Source: a bacterium
Lineage (GTDB): Bacteria > SZUA-79 > Acidulodesulfobacterales > Acidulodesulfobacteraceae
Direction of reading: 5' to 3'
Assembly (NCBI GenBank): GCA_021795355.1
Contig: JAJYPL010000007.1
Coordinates: 1-46,258 of the forward strand
Length of the DNA: 46,258 nt
Positions 8,737 through 16,656 of the stretch are shown here, one piece after another; position 1 is the first letter of the stretch, and each line of letters begins with the position of its first letter. Under the pieces are notes generated by a model that ran no database searches, had not been told where the DNA came from, and was given only the letters and a program-made list of their open reading frames with translations. Position numbers and translations under genes: made by a program.

Positions 8737-10062
8737 CTATAAAATATTTTCGTCTAATATTCTTTTAAATTCATTATCTAAAATCTTTTTGGCAGGAGGA
8801 AGCCCCAGCTTTTTCCGCATTCCTTCCTGCGGATCGCCGAGCCTTAAAGTTTTAAAGAAAAGCTCTCCCGCTTTTTTAACTTTCTGAGGGCCGACGTCGT
8901 TTTTTAGCGCAAGATTTTTTAAAGTCGTAAGAACTTTCTCCCAACTATAATTTTGAGGGCATAATTCGACGCATGTATGACATTCGAGACATTCCCATAC
9001 TATTTTTGAAGACATAGCTCTTTCGATATCGTTTTCTAAAATCATTTTTATTACTAAAGGCGGATTATAAGATTCAAAAGAAAGGCTCATCGGGCAATCG
9101 TTTTTACATGCGCCGCAGTTGCAGCATCTGACTAAAGAATCCTTATCGAAAATAGTGGTATAATCGGTTACGGTCTTTATCTTTGTAAATTTTTCAAGAA
9201 ATTTTCCGGCTTTTATTTTATGCTGAGAAATCAGTTCTTCCGCTTCTTCTATGCCGAAAGCTAAGCACATAAGCTCCTCTAAAGTTATAACCGGGATCTG
9301 GCGCTTTACGCCTTCTTTCAAAAGCATATACTGGTTCGTGTCGAACTGCGTAAAACACGACGGGCAAACGGTAGTGATTATATCCGCTCCGCTTTCATTA
9401 ACGGAATCAAGTTTTATTCTTGCCATAACGAGAGATTTATCGTGTTCGTCCACTCTGTCTAAAGCCTGTCCGCAGCACATCATTTTATTTTTATACTGAA
9501 CTACGTTAGCTCCGAGAGCTTTTAAAATATTATCGTATTTGCGGGGTTCAAAAGGAGAATCGAAATTTATGGAATGCGACGGTCTTACTAAATGGCATCC
9601 GTAGTGTATTGCGATATTTAAACCTTTTAAGGGATACTTAACGTTTGCCCTTATTTTTTCCAGCCCCACTTCGTCGTGAAGATGTTCGATAAAATGGTAA
9701 ACGGACGCCTCGGCGGAAAAATTAAGGTCTATTTTTTCAAGAGTTTCATTAATTTTTTTCTGATACGGAAGATCGGATGCAACTTTATTCCTAATCTGCT
9801 TAAGATTGGAATAACACCCTGTACATACGGAAATTATGTCTGCATTCTGTTTCTCCGCAAGCGCTATATTTCGAATGCCTGTTAAATCAAAAAGACTTTC
9901 GTCTATATTTTTAATTAAAGATTTTTCCGGACAGCACGTAAAAGAATCGATATCTTTATGCTTTATATTCAGCTTGTCCAAGACTAATCTCGTAGCTTTT
10001 TCCATAAACGGGAATTTTGCCTGTATAGTGCATCCCCAAAAAAAAGTATATTCTCTATTCAT
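8737..10062 (-). CDS. HdrB-HdrC fusion: CCG-domain heterodisulfide-reductase-like Fe-S protein
   Basis: Residues 1-280 are HdrB-like with two complete CCG cysteine motifs: C11, C43-C44, C80/C83, and C156, C196-C197, C233/C236. These spacings fit CX31-39CCX35CXXC, which in HdrB binds a noncubane [4Fe-4S] cluster. Residues 305-375 are HdrC-like with two classic [4Fe-4S] motifs (C313-C316-C319-C323-P and C358-C361-C364-C368-P). In HdrD-type fusions the ferredoxin part comes first; here it comes last. No HdrA is nearby. It stands at the head of the glutamate synthase cluster, on the same strand, so a role in delivering electrons to that enzyme is possible but inferred. It could instead be a thiol/disulfide redox enzyme. 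Confidence 0.82.
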   Translation of the reverse strand: MNREYTFFWGCTIQAKFPFMEKATRLVLDKLNIKHKDIDSFTCCPEKSLIKNIDESLFDLTGIRNIALAEKQNADIISVCTGCYSNLKQIRNKVASDLPYQKKINETLEKIDLNFSAEASVYHFIEHLHDEVGLEKIRANVKYPLKGLNIAIHYGCHLVRPSHSINFDSPFEPRKYDNILKALGANVVQYKNKMMCCGQALDRVDEHDKSLVMARIKLDSVNESGADIITTVCPSCFTQFDTNQYMLLKEGVKRQIPVITLEELMCLAFGIEEAEELISQHKIKAGKFLEKFTKIKTVTDYTTIFDKDSLVRCCNCGACKNDCPMSLSFESYNPPLVIKMILENDIERAMSSKIVWECLECHTCVELCPQNYSWEKVLTTLKNLALKNDVGPQKVKKAGELFFKTLRLGDPQEGMRKKLGLPPAKKILDNEFKRILDENIL

Positions 10063-10229
10063 ATTTATATTTTATTGTTATATAATTAATATAATATTGC
10101 TATTTATGCATATTCGATTTAAGTTATTAAAAAAATAAACCGAGCATAAAATATGCATTATAAACAGTATAAAATATATTAAAAAAAAATTCAATTTTAA
10201 AATTATTTTTTTAAAAATTTTAAAAAACT

Positions 10230-11153
10230 ATGGACATTTTTAATCAAGTCCAGCTGTTTGGAACGGCATCGGATCCGTCGTCGGACGTAAATTACGAAAA
10301 ATCTTTTGCTTCAGCAAATATGCCTATTGCTATAAAAGGGGTTAAAGACGAAATAATTTACATGAACGAGCAGGCTAAAGTTCTTTCTAATTATTCCGGA
10401 GGTTCGATATTCATTTCTTATGACGAAAAATTGCCGGACGATATAATAAGAATAAATGAATTAACCGGTTTAAACATCAATAAAAAAGTTGACTTGAAAA
10501 CGCCTTCGGGCAAAATCGACCAAAAATTTTTCCGTATAGACGGTATAACGCTTTTAAATAAATTCGGACTATTCTCTGGAACTTTGTTTATATTTAACGA
10601 GTTCACGGCATCGGTAAAATACCTTTTGAATTCAATAGCAAAACAGGGTATCAATAATTGCGTTTTTGACGAAATTACCGGTTTAATGCTAAAAAATCAA
10701 TTTAAAGAATTTTTTTCAAGAGAGACCGAAAGGGCGGAAAGATACCGCATTCCTTTGTCGGTAACGGTATTTTATTTTGAAAATTTAGTATTTTTCGGAC
10801 AATCTTTCGGAAACGAAAAACTTAACCAAGTATTAAAATATATAGGTCTTTATTTTAAGCAGAAATTGAGAAAAACAGACATAATTTTTAGAATAGATTT
10901 TAATGATTTTATAGGAATTCTGCCTCATACTAATTATGAAAACGCCGATAAAAAATTTAAAAAAATTAAAGAGGAATTTAATCTGCTTTTAAAATTTCCT
11001 GAAAACGTAAAACCTAAATTTATATACGGTATTTCCGAATTGAATTTAAAAAAACATTATAAGAATTACGAATTGATTCTTGAAGAGGCAAAATTAGATA
11101 TGGCGCAGAGAAACAATTTATCCGTTAAGCAGGATGCCGGATACACTTTTTAA
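10230..11153 (+). CDS. PAS-like/degenerate GGDEF domain protein
   Basis: 307 aa. Residues about 25-130 look PAS-like (MPIAIKGVKDEIIYMNEQAKVLS). Residues about 145-300 are a GGDEF fold beginning at the typical FDEITGLMLKNQFKEF. The catalytic loop reads FRIDFNDFIGILP, so the GG(D/E)EF residues are replaced by DFNDF. Diguanylate cyclase activity is therefore unlikely; it may bind nucleotides or proteins instead. No EAL, HD-GYP or receiver domain is present. Its 3' end overlaps the end of convergent pgsA by 36 bases. No convincing promoter or Shine-Dalgarno could be seen in the very AT-rich 167-base gap shared with the divergent HdrBC gene. Confidence 0.75.
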   Translation: MDIFNQVQLFGTASDPSSDVNYEKSFASANMPIAIKGVKDEIIYMNEQAKVLSNYSGGSIFISYDEKLPDDIIRINELTGLNINKKVDLKTPSGKIDQKFFRIDGITLLNKFGLFSGTLFIFNEFTASVKYLLNSIAKQGINNCVFDEITGLMLKNQFKEFFSRETERAERYRIPLSVTVFYFENLVFFGQSFGNEKLNQVLKYIGLYFKQKLRKTDIIFRIDFNDFIGILPHTNYENADKKFKKIKEEFNLLLKFPENVKPKFIYGISELNLKKHYKNYELILEEAKLDMAQRNNLSVKQDAGYTF

Positions 11154-11678
11154 ATATTTATAAGAAGAAATTAAAGAAAACAGTATGCTGATAAAAATAA
11201 GGATTAATCCTATATCTCCAAAATTTAAATAAAAATGCTTGTAATATATTAGAAGACAAAGTATTCCAAACATTTGAAATGCGGTTTTCCATTTTCCTTC
11301 CCTGCCGGCCGGTATCACAACCCCTTTTTCGCTTGCTATAGCCCTTAATCCGGTAACGAATATTTCTCTGAAAATTATTACCGCCACAACCCAAGCCGGA
11401 ATTCTTTGCAGAGGTATAAGCATAATCAATATAGTAACGACGAGCAGTTTATCGGCTATCGGATCTAAAAAAATCCCCAAATTAGTTACAATATTATTCT
11501 TCCTTGCAATGTAACCGTCGATAAAATCCGTTGCAATAGCAACGACAAAAAAAGCCGCAGCAGCTATTCCGTAAATTTCCTTATTAAAAAAAAGGAGAAA
11601 AAATATTATGGGTATAATTAATATTCTTGAGAGGGTGAGTATATTTGGAATATTATATATCTGCTTATTAGATTTCAT
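11118..11678 (-). CDS. pgsA: CDP-diacylglycerol-glycerol-3-phosphate 3-phosphatidyltransferase
   Basis: Integral membrane enzyme of phosphatidylglycerol synthesis. It carries the complete CDP-alcohol phosphotransferase motif: DFIDGYIARK followed by G and the two aspartates of FLDPIADK. N-terminal NIPNILTLSRI is typical of PgsA. 186 aa with four to five predicted membrane helices. A lytic transglycosylase gene lies 24 bases upstream on the same strand. The tail overlaps the convergent GGDEF-like gene by 36 bases, so readthrough antisense to both is possible. Confidence 0.93.
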   Translation of the reverse strand: MKSNKQIYNIPNILTLSRILIIPIIFFLLFFNKEIYGIAAAAFFVVAIATDFIDGYIARKNNIVTNLGIFLDPIADKLLVVTILIMLIPLQRIPAWVVAVIIFREIFVTGLRAIASEKGVVIPAGREGKWKTAFQMFGILCLLIYYKHFYLNFGDIGLILIFISILFSLISSYKYLKSVSGILLNG

Positions 11679-11702
11679 TTTTTTTATTTTTACTATTAAC
11701 GT

Positions 11703-12302
11703 TTATCGCCCGTCGTAATAATTTAATACCTCTTTTACATAATTTTGGGTTTCGCCGTAGGGAGGTATCCCCCCGTATTTATTTACGGCTCTGCTTCCCG
11801 CATTATAAGCTGCGAGAGCCAGCTGCAAATTTCCGTTATATTTTATTATCAGGCTTTTTAAATATTCAGTGCCGCCGTAAATATTTTGAGACGGATTAAA
11901 CGGATCCGACACATTCAGCATTTTTTGCGTTTGAGGCATAAGCTGCATTAGTCCTTCCGCTCCCTTATCGGAAACGGCGCTGCTGTCATATCCCGATTCT
12001 ACTTTTATAACCGCCTCGATAAGTTTTGGACTAACATTGTATTTTCTTGAAGCTTTTAAAATAATTTGCTTATATAAATTACTGCCGTAGCCGTTAAATT
12101 TAGCGTTATTGTAATTCTTAGTCCGCATATAAAGACTGTACCCGTTAGAAACCGGAACATTGGAAAAAGATACCGTCCCGTTTTTACCCACGCGCATATA
12201 TATATCGGCGGCGGCATTTCGCGTACACATTCCTGCCGCAAACGATACGAAAGAAAATGCAGCGAAAAAAAATAAACAATTAAAATAATAATGATTTCTC
12301 AT
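11703..12302 (-). CDS. Secreted lytic transglycosylase (SLT domain)
   Basis: 199 aa with an N-terminal signal sequence (hydrophobic residues about 4-24, no lipobox). A short segment MRVGKNGTVSFSNVP resembles a DUF4124-type domain. The catalytic SLT domain (about 85-195) has VIKVESGYDSSAVSDKGAEG with the catalytic Glu in ESGYD, then GLMQLMPQT and LALAAYNAG. It cleaves peptidoglycan in the periplasm, forming 1,6-anhydromuramyl ends. It sits between cbiC (9 bases upstream) and pgsA, so co-transcription is likely. Confidence 0.9.
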   Translation of the reverse strand: MRNHYYFNCLFFFAAFSFVSFAAGMCTRNAAADIYMRVGKNGTVSFSNVPVSNGYSLYMRTKNYNNAKFNGYGSNLYKQIILKASRKYNVSPKLIEAVIKVESGYDSSAVSDKGAEGLMQLMPQTQKMLNVSDPFNPSQNIYGGTEYLKSLIIKYNGNLQLALAAYNAGSRAVNKYGGIPPYGETQNYVKEVLNYYDGR

Positions 12303-12311
12303 AAAAATTCT

Positions 12312-12980
12312 TCATTTACTCTCTGATAATAAAGCATTCATGGCGGCGGCGGCAGGAGAACTTCCGCCAAGATTTCCGAAATTTCCTATAGAATTAAACA
12401 TATCGTTTTTATATAATAAAGTTTTAGATTCCGAAGCTCCTACAAACCCGACGGGCATGCCTATAATCAAAGAAGGGAAATAGTTTGAAGTTTCTCTTAA
12501 TCCTCTGCAATATTCGATAACGGCGAGCAATGCGGTAGGCGCATTGCCTATAACTATAATATCCGGTAAAATTTCGCCGATTGCATGCTTTATTGCAACT
12601 GCCGATTTTGTCTGTCCGGCAGGTTCCGGCAGGCTTTCATGATTTACAAAACAATTAACGTCGAGAACCGCTTTTTTGTTTACGTTTTTGCTTATTCCGG
12701 CTTTCGTCATTTCGGAATCGCAAACTATCTTTAACGGTTCATTTTTGACAATTTTATCTTTGATAAGTTCTATAGTTTTTTCAGCCGGTTTATTTTTAAA
12801 AAACACCGAGTCGGCATAACTTACGTCGCTCGTCGCATGTATAACTCTTTTTACTATCCGCCGCTCTAAACATGAATATTTACTATGAAAATCAATATTG
12901 TCTTCAAGCAAAGATTCTACGATCTTAATGCTCTTTTCGTAAATATTTTCTCCGGCGTTGATAACGGCGCTTTGATTCAT
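12312..12980 (-). CDS. cbiC: Precorrin-8X methylmutase
   Basis: Moves a methyl group on the corrin ring to give cobyrinic (hydrogenobyrinic) acid in cobalamin synthesis. The catalytic histidine lies in RRIVKRVIHATSD near residue 48. NCFVNH, AIGEILPDIIVIGNAPTAL and MPVGFVGASESK are family motifs. 222 aa is full length. It is the only corrin-ring gene in the window, so the rest of the pathway must be elsewhere. Context links it loosely to cobalamin-dependent MetH and the RACo-like protein. No cobalamin riboswitch is visible upstream. Confidence 0.92.
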   Translation of the reverse strand: MNQSAVINAGENIYEKSIKIVESLLEDNIDFHSKYSCLERRIVKRVIHATSDVSYADSVFFKNKPAEKTIELIKDKIVKNEPLKIVCDSEMTKAGISKNVNKKAVLDVNCFVNHESLPEPAGQTKSAVAIKHAIGEILPDIIVIGNAPTALLAVIEYCRGLRETSNYFPSLIIGMPVGFVGASESKTLLYKNDMFNSIGNFGNLGGSSPAAAAMNALLSESK

Positions 12981-13012
12981 ATTTTATTTTCTTAAAATGA
13001 TATAATATAATT

Positions 13013-13048
13013 ATAAAATTAATAATAGAAGATTATTATTAATTTTAT
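13013..13048. repeat. Perfect 15-bp inverted repeat between cbiC and rlmN
   Basis: ATAAAATTAATAATA (13013-13027) and its exact complement (13034-13048) flank a six-base spacer in the divergent cbiC/rlmN intergenic region. It is pure A/T apart from the spacer. It could be a regulator site or a cruciform-prone element; no adjacent T-run suggests a terminator. Confidence 0.6.
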
Positions 13049-13102
13049 ATTATTACTTAAAATTTATCATATTTTGTCTATAAAGACAAGCAGTAAAACA
13101 AA

Positions 13103-14149
13103 ATGAAAAATATACTGAATTTATCCAAAAAAGAATTAGAAGAATACTGTACGGCAAACGGATTCAAAAAATACGGCGCAGAACAGATTATGAGATGGAT
13201 TTATCAAAGCAGAATTTTTGATTTTTCCGTAATGTCCGATATTTCTAAGGATTTAAGGAGAAAGCTCGATGAAGATTTTTACGTTAAACTTCCCGAGATA
13301 ATAGACGTTAAATATGAAAAAGACGGGGACGGATATTCTAAAAAATATCTGATAAAATTTGAAAACGAGGATATCGCGGAATCCGTATCTATAGCGCATA
13401 AAAACAGGAAAACTTTATGCGTTTCGTCCCAGGTAGGATGCAGGATGGGATGTGTTTACTGCGAAACCGCCGGAATGGGTTTTTCAAGAAATCTGACGTC
13501 CGGCGAAATAATTTCGCAATTATTGACCGTTGAAAACGATAATAGCGATAAAATTACGAATATGGTCTTCATGGGCATGGGCGAACCTTTAGATAATATA
13601 GCAGAAGTCGAAAAAGCTTTAGAGATATTGTCAAACGACAAGTTTATCGGAATAGCTCAAAGAAAAATAACCGTTTCTACTTGCGGCTTGATTAATGTTC
13701 TGGAAAATTTTGATATAAACGCATATAAATATAAGCTTGCGATATCGCTTAATGCCGCAGATAGCGAAACCAGAAGTTTTTTAATGCCGGTAAATAAAAA
13801 ATTCCCTTTAGAAAAAATAGCGGATCTGGTAAATTTAAAAAAACCTTCGCTTCATAATAAAATAACCTTGGAATACGTGCTTATAAAAGACTTAAACGAC
13901 CGAATAGATGACGCAAAAAGGATGATAAAACTGTTTTCTCCTTCAAAAGTAAAGATAAATTTAATTCCTTTAAATAAAGACGAAAATTCGGTTTATCTAA
14001 AAAATTTTGAAAGACCGGACGATTTTACTATTGATAAATTTAAAACAAAATTAGCCAATGCAGGTTTTACCGTAACGGTAAGATTTTCCAAGGGCGGTTC
14101 TATTAACGGAGGATGCGGACAGTTAAAGGCGCAAATGTTGAAATATTAA
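13103..14149 (+). CDS. rlmN: 23S rRNA/tRNA (adenine-C2)-methyltransferase RlmN
   Basis: Radical SAM enzyme that methylates C2 of A2503 in 23S rRNA and A37 in some tRNAs. The cluster motif is CRMGCVYC near residue 113; the methyl-carrying cysteine pair includes the C-terminal Cys in NGGCGQL. MGMGEPLDN is the SAM-binding GEP-type motif. 348 aa. It is a lone plus-strand gene whose last 27 bases overlap the end of the convergent RACo-like gene. No Shine-Dalgarno is seen before the ATG; a TATAAA at 13079-13084 suggests a short leader of about 12 bases. Confidence 0.95.
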   Translation: MKNILNLSKKELEEYCTANGFKKYGAEQIMRWIYQSRIFDFSVMSDISKDLRRKLDEDFYVKLPEIIDVKYEKDGDGYSKKYLIKFENEDIAESVSIAHKNRKTLCVSSQVGCRMGCVYCETAGMGFSRNLTSGEIISQLLTVENDNSDKITNMVFMGMGEPLDNIAEVEKALEILSNDKFIGIAQRKITVSTCGLINVLENFDINAYKYKLAISLNAADSETRSFLMPVNKKFPLEKIADLVNLKKPSLHNKITLEYVLIKDLNDRIDDAKRMIKLFSPSKVKINLIPLNKDENSVYLKNFERPDDFTIDKFKTKLANAGFTVTVRFSKGGSINGGCGQLKAQMLKY

Positions 14150-15391
14150 ATTCTTAATAAAATGTTTTTGAAAAATGCCGCTTCCGGAAAGAGGAAAATT
14201 CTTGGATTTTTTTATTATATTTTCTATGCCTGTTTCTCTTTCTAACCGGTCGGAAAGAATATATTTCAAACATCCGTCCAATACCGAAGATTCAACCGCC
14301 TTAATCTTTTTCCCTTTAAAAGGAAAGATATCTACTAAATCAATTATATCCGTTTTTATATGGCTGCCGAAAGTTCCGGAAATAAATACGTCGAAATCGG
14401 TATAGTTAGAAATTTTAAATTTTTCCAATAATATTTCCGAAGCGGATTTCACCGCAGACTTTGCAAACTGAAACTGCCTTAAATCCTCCTGAAAAAATTT
14501 TACGGCGTTTTTTCCGTCAAAATAAACGACGATTTCATTTTCGCCGTTTTCTTCATTCTTCCTGACTACCGTAAAGTTCTCGGAATCTATATCTTCGGGC
14601 GGCAGTATTCTTCCGTTTTCGTCTATTATGCCTTCTTTTAATAATTCATATACGAGGCTCATTATGCCGCTGCCGCATATACCGGAAGGGTGAGAACCCG
14701 ATACGGTATTAATTTTAAAAATTCCGTTTTCAAGATTAACGTCGGAAATTGCTCCGGCAGAAGAAGCAGTCGTTCCAAATTTTATATTTCCGCCTTCAAA
14801 TGCCGGACCTGCCGGCGCAGAAGTAGTATAGATTTTATCTTTGCATCCTAAAGCTATTTCTACGTTAGTGCCAAAATCAGCTATAAAAGCAGGTTTCGTT
14901 CTGTTTATCATATCCAGATAATAGATGGAAGAGACGGTATCGCCTCCTACGAATCCGTCTAATACCGGAAAGATGAACATTTTTTTATTTTTTATGTTTA
15001 AGCCTGAAATATAATCGGTATTTTCCGGAAAAAAAATTTCCGAAGACGGTTTATAAGGAGGTTTTGATAAAGAAATTAAAGGATAGCCGCAAAACGCCAT
15101 TTCCATAACGGTGTTTCCGGCAATCACAATTTCTTTTATATCTTCGTATCCGAAACCTAATTCGGATTTAAAAGAATCTATCAAACTATTTATAGTCTCA
15201 ACGGCTTTTTCTTGAAGTTTGCCTGCGGAGTTTTTATCCAATCCGTTCTGTATCCTTTTTACCGAATCTAATCCGAATTCGTAATACTGCAGATTGGTTG
15301 TGCTCTTATAAGGATAAACTTTTTTTGTTCCGTCCGCCAAAACAGCGGCGACGGTCGTCGTACCTAAATCAATACCTAAGGAATATTGCAT
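14123..15391 (-). CDS. RACo-like ASKHA ATPase (DUF4445 family) lacking the ferredoxin domain
   Basis: 422 aa with the actin-like ATPase signatures of RACo/RamA-type corrinoid reductive activators: GIDLGTTTVAAVLADG at the N-terminus, VIAGNTVMEMAFCG, FPVLDGFVGGD, ADFGTNVEIALG, TSAPAGPAFEGG and SGICGSGIMSLVYELL. Characterised RACo proteins carry an N-terminal [2Fe-2S] domain; here the protein begins at the ATPase core, so an electron donor would have to be a separate protein. It overlaps selD by 16 bases and is surely co-translated with it. The likely client is a corrinoid protein, and MetH about 10 kb away is a candidate; this is inference. Confidence 0.78.
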   Translation of the reverse strand: MQYSLGIDLGTTTVAAVLADGTKKVYPYKSTTNLQYYEFGLDSVKRIQNGLDKNSAGKLQEKAVETINSLIDSFKSELGFGYEDIKEIVIAGNTVMEMAFCGYPLISLSKPPYKPSSEIFFPENTDYISGLNIKNKKMFIFPVLDGFVGGDTVSSIYYLDMINRTKPAFIADFGTNVEIALGCKDKIYTTSAPAGPAFEGGNIKFGTTASSAGAISDVNLENGIFKINTVSGSHPSGICGSGIMSLVYELLKEGIIDENGRILPPEDIDSENFTVVRKNEENGENEIVVYFDGKNAVKFFQEDLRQFQFAKSAVKSASEILLEKFKISNYTDFDVFISGTFGSHIKTDIIDLVDIFPFKGKKIKAVESSVLDGCLKYILSDRLERETGIENIIKKSKNFPLSGSGIFQKHFIKNLIFQHLRL

Positions 15392-16443
15392 ATAATGTTT
15401 ATATAAATCCCGTTACGAACGCCTTTTTCTAAGACTCTGCCTATTTTATAAAGGGGTTCGCCTTTTTTTGCGAAAGAGTCCTCTAACACGGCGGATTTAT
15501 CTATGGGAACGGATAGAATCAGCCCGCCCGACGTTTCTGCGCCGAATGCCGTCCATAATAAATTTTCGTCGACTTCTTTTTTAACGGAAGTATAGGACGC
15601 GAAATACTTCCTGTTGCGTTTCGTGCCTGCGGGATTAATCCCTCTTTTAATTAATTCCAATACTCCATTTATAACCGGAAGCGACTGCAGATATATTTCG
15701 CAGGATACATCGCTCGCAATCATCATTTCGCTCAAATGGCCTACAAGTCCGAATCCGGTCACGTCCGTCGCCGCATTTACAATGCCGGTCGAAACTGCAA
15801 TTTCGGAAGCATATTTATTCAGCTTAGACATTGACTTAGACGCTTCGACTAAGGTTTCTTCCGGCAAAAAATCGGTGCATATTGCGCTGACGGCAAATCC
15901 GGTGCCGAGGCTTTTAGTAAGATATAAAATATCTCCCGGTTTAACGCCTTGATTGGAATAGATATTATCTATTCCGCATATTCCGGTCACGCTTAACCCG
16001 TATTTTATTTCTTTGTCGTCTATGGAATGACCGCCCAAAAGAGCAACGCCGGCTTCCTTTATTTTGTCCAATCCTCCGCTCAGTATAAGGTTAAAAACCT
16101 CCTTATCGACGTCGTTTATGGGGAAACATGCGATATTTAACGCCGTTATAGGTTTGCCGCCCATTGCGTAAACGTCCGAAAGAGCGTTGGCTGCGGCAAT
16201 TTGACCGAAAGTATAAGGGTCGTCAACTACCGGAGTAAAAAAATCCACCGTTTGTATAAGACATTTATCGCCGCTTATCTTATACACGCCGGCATCGTCT
16301 TTATACCCGAAACCCACCAAAACGTTGTCGTTCTCCGGAACAGATAATTTTTCTAATATTTTAGAAAGGTCCTCCGGACCTATCTTACACCCTCAGCCGT
16401 GAGCGCTTGTCATACTGGTAAGTTTATATTTCTTTGAAGTCAT
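15376..16443 (-). CDS. selD: Selenide, water dikinase (selenophosphate synthetase), selenocysteine-containing
   Basis: Makes selenophosphate from selenide and ATP, the selenium donor for selenocysteine. The continuous frame starts only at 16320, but the conserved N-terminus lies upstream in the same frame across one TGA at 16393-16395. Reading from ATG 16443 gives LTSMTSAHG-U-GCKIGPEDL. Sec17 falls exactly where E. coli SelD has catalytic Cys17, and Lys20 is conserved. Total 355 residues, full length. A SECIS-like hairpin follows the TGA. DVTGFGLVGH, LLGGHSI and FGAETSGGLIL are family motifs. It overlaps the RACo-like gene; selA is about 4.4 kb away. Confidence 0.92.
16367..16395 (-). promoter_or_regulatory. 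Bacterial SECIS element in selD
   Basis: The UGA (16393-16395) is followed after 11 bases by a perfect 6-bp stem, AGGTCC/GGACCT, closing a GGA loop (16367-16381). The loop guanines lie about 18 bases after the UGA, within the usual 16-37 base range for bacterial SECIS hairpins recognised by SelB. Confidence 0.75.
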
Positions 16444-16500
16444 AAAGATTCAATTTTATTAATGGGGCACAAATGGTCCAAATGCCGATAGAAACATTTA

Positions 16501-16651
16501 GGAAAAGGTGTCAGATTAATTTTCCGCATATCGTATTTTGTGACTGGGACAGAATTGAATTCTGTCCCAGTATTTAATAATGTTAATTGACTTTCCGTAT
16601 GAGGAAAATAAAATCTGACGCCTTTTCCCCAGAATTGAATTCCGGCACAGT
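16501..16651. mobile_element. MITE-like inverted-repeat element with a nested palindrome
   Basis: Ends are inverted copies: AAAAGGTGTCAGATTAATTT at 16503-16522 and its imperfect complement at about 16602-16627. Between them sits the palindrome at 16543-16571, and a decayed palindrome copy follows at about 16630-16651. It has no coding capacity and fills the gap between mlaD and selD. A second copy of the ends is at 44955-45045. This suggests a non-autonomous element mobilised in trans. Confidence 0.6.
16543..16571. repeat. Palindromic repeat, core ACAGAATTGAATTCTGT, arms ACTGGG/CCCAGT
   Basis: Perfect 14-bp inverted repeat around a single central G. It shares an invariant 17-base core with copies at 22260-22285, 42681-42709 and 45844-45868, while its arms are different in each copy but always self-complementary. 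Confidence 0.85.
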
Positions 16652-16656
16652 ATTAA

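Noticed and set aside
15376-16320. A 314-residue SelD starting at Met in MVGFGYKDD
   Set aside because: It would lack the catalytic residue 17 and Lys20; the upstream frame through TGA restores both.
16393-16395. TGA in selD as a nonsense mutation (pseudogene)
   Set aside because: The position, the following hairpin, and SelA in the same region all favour selenocysteine.
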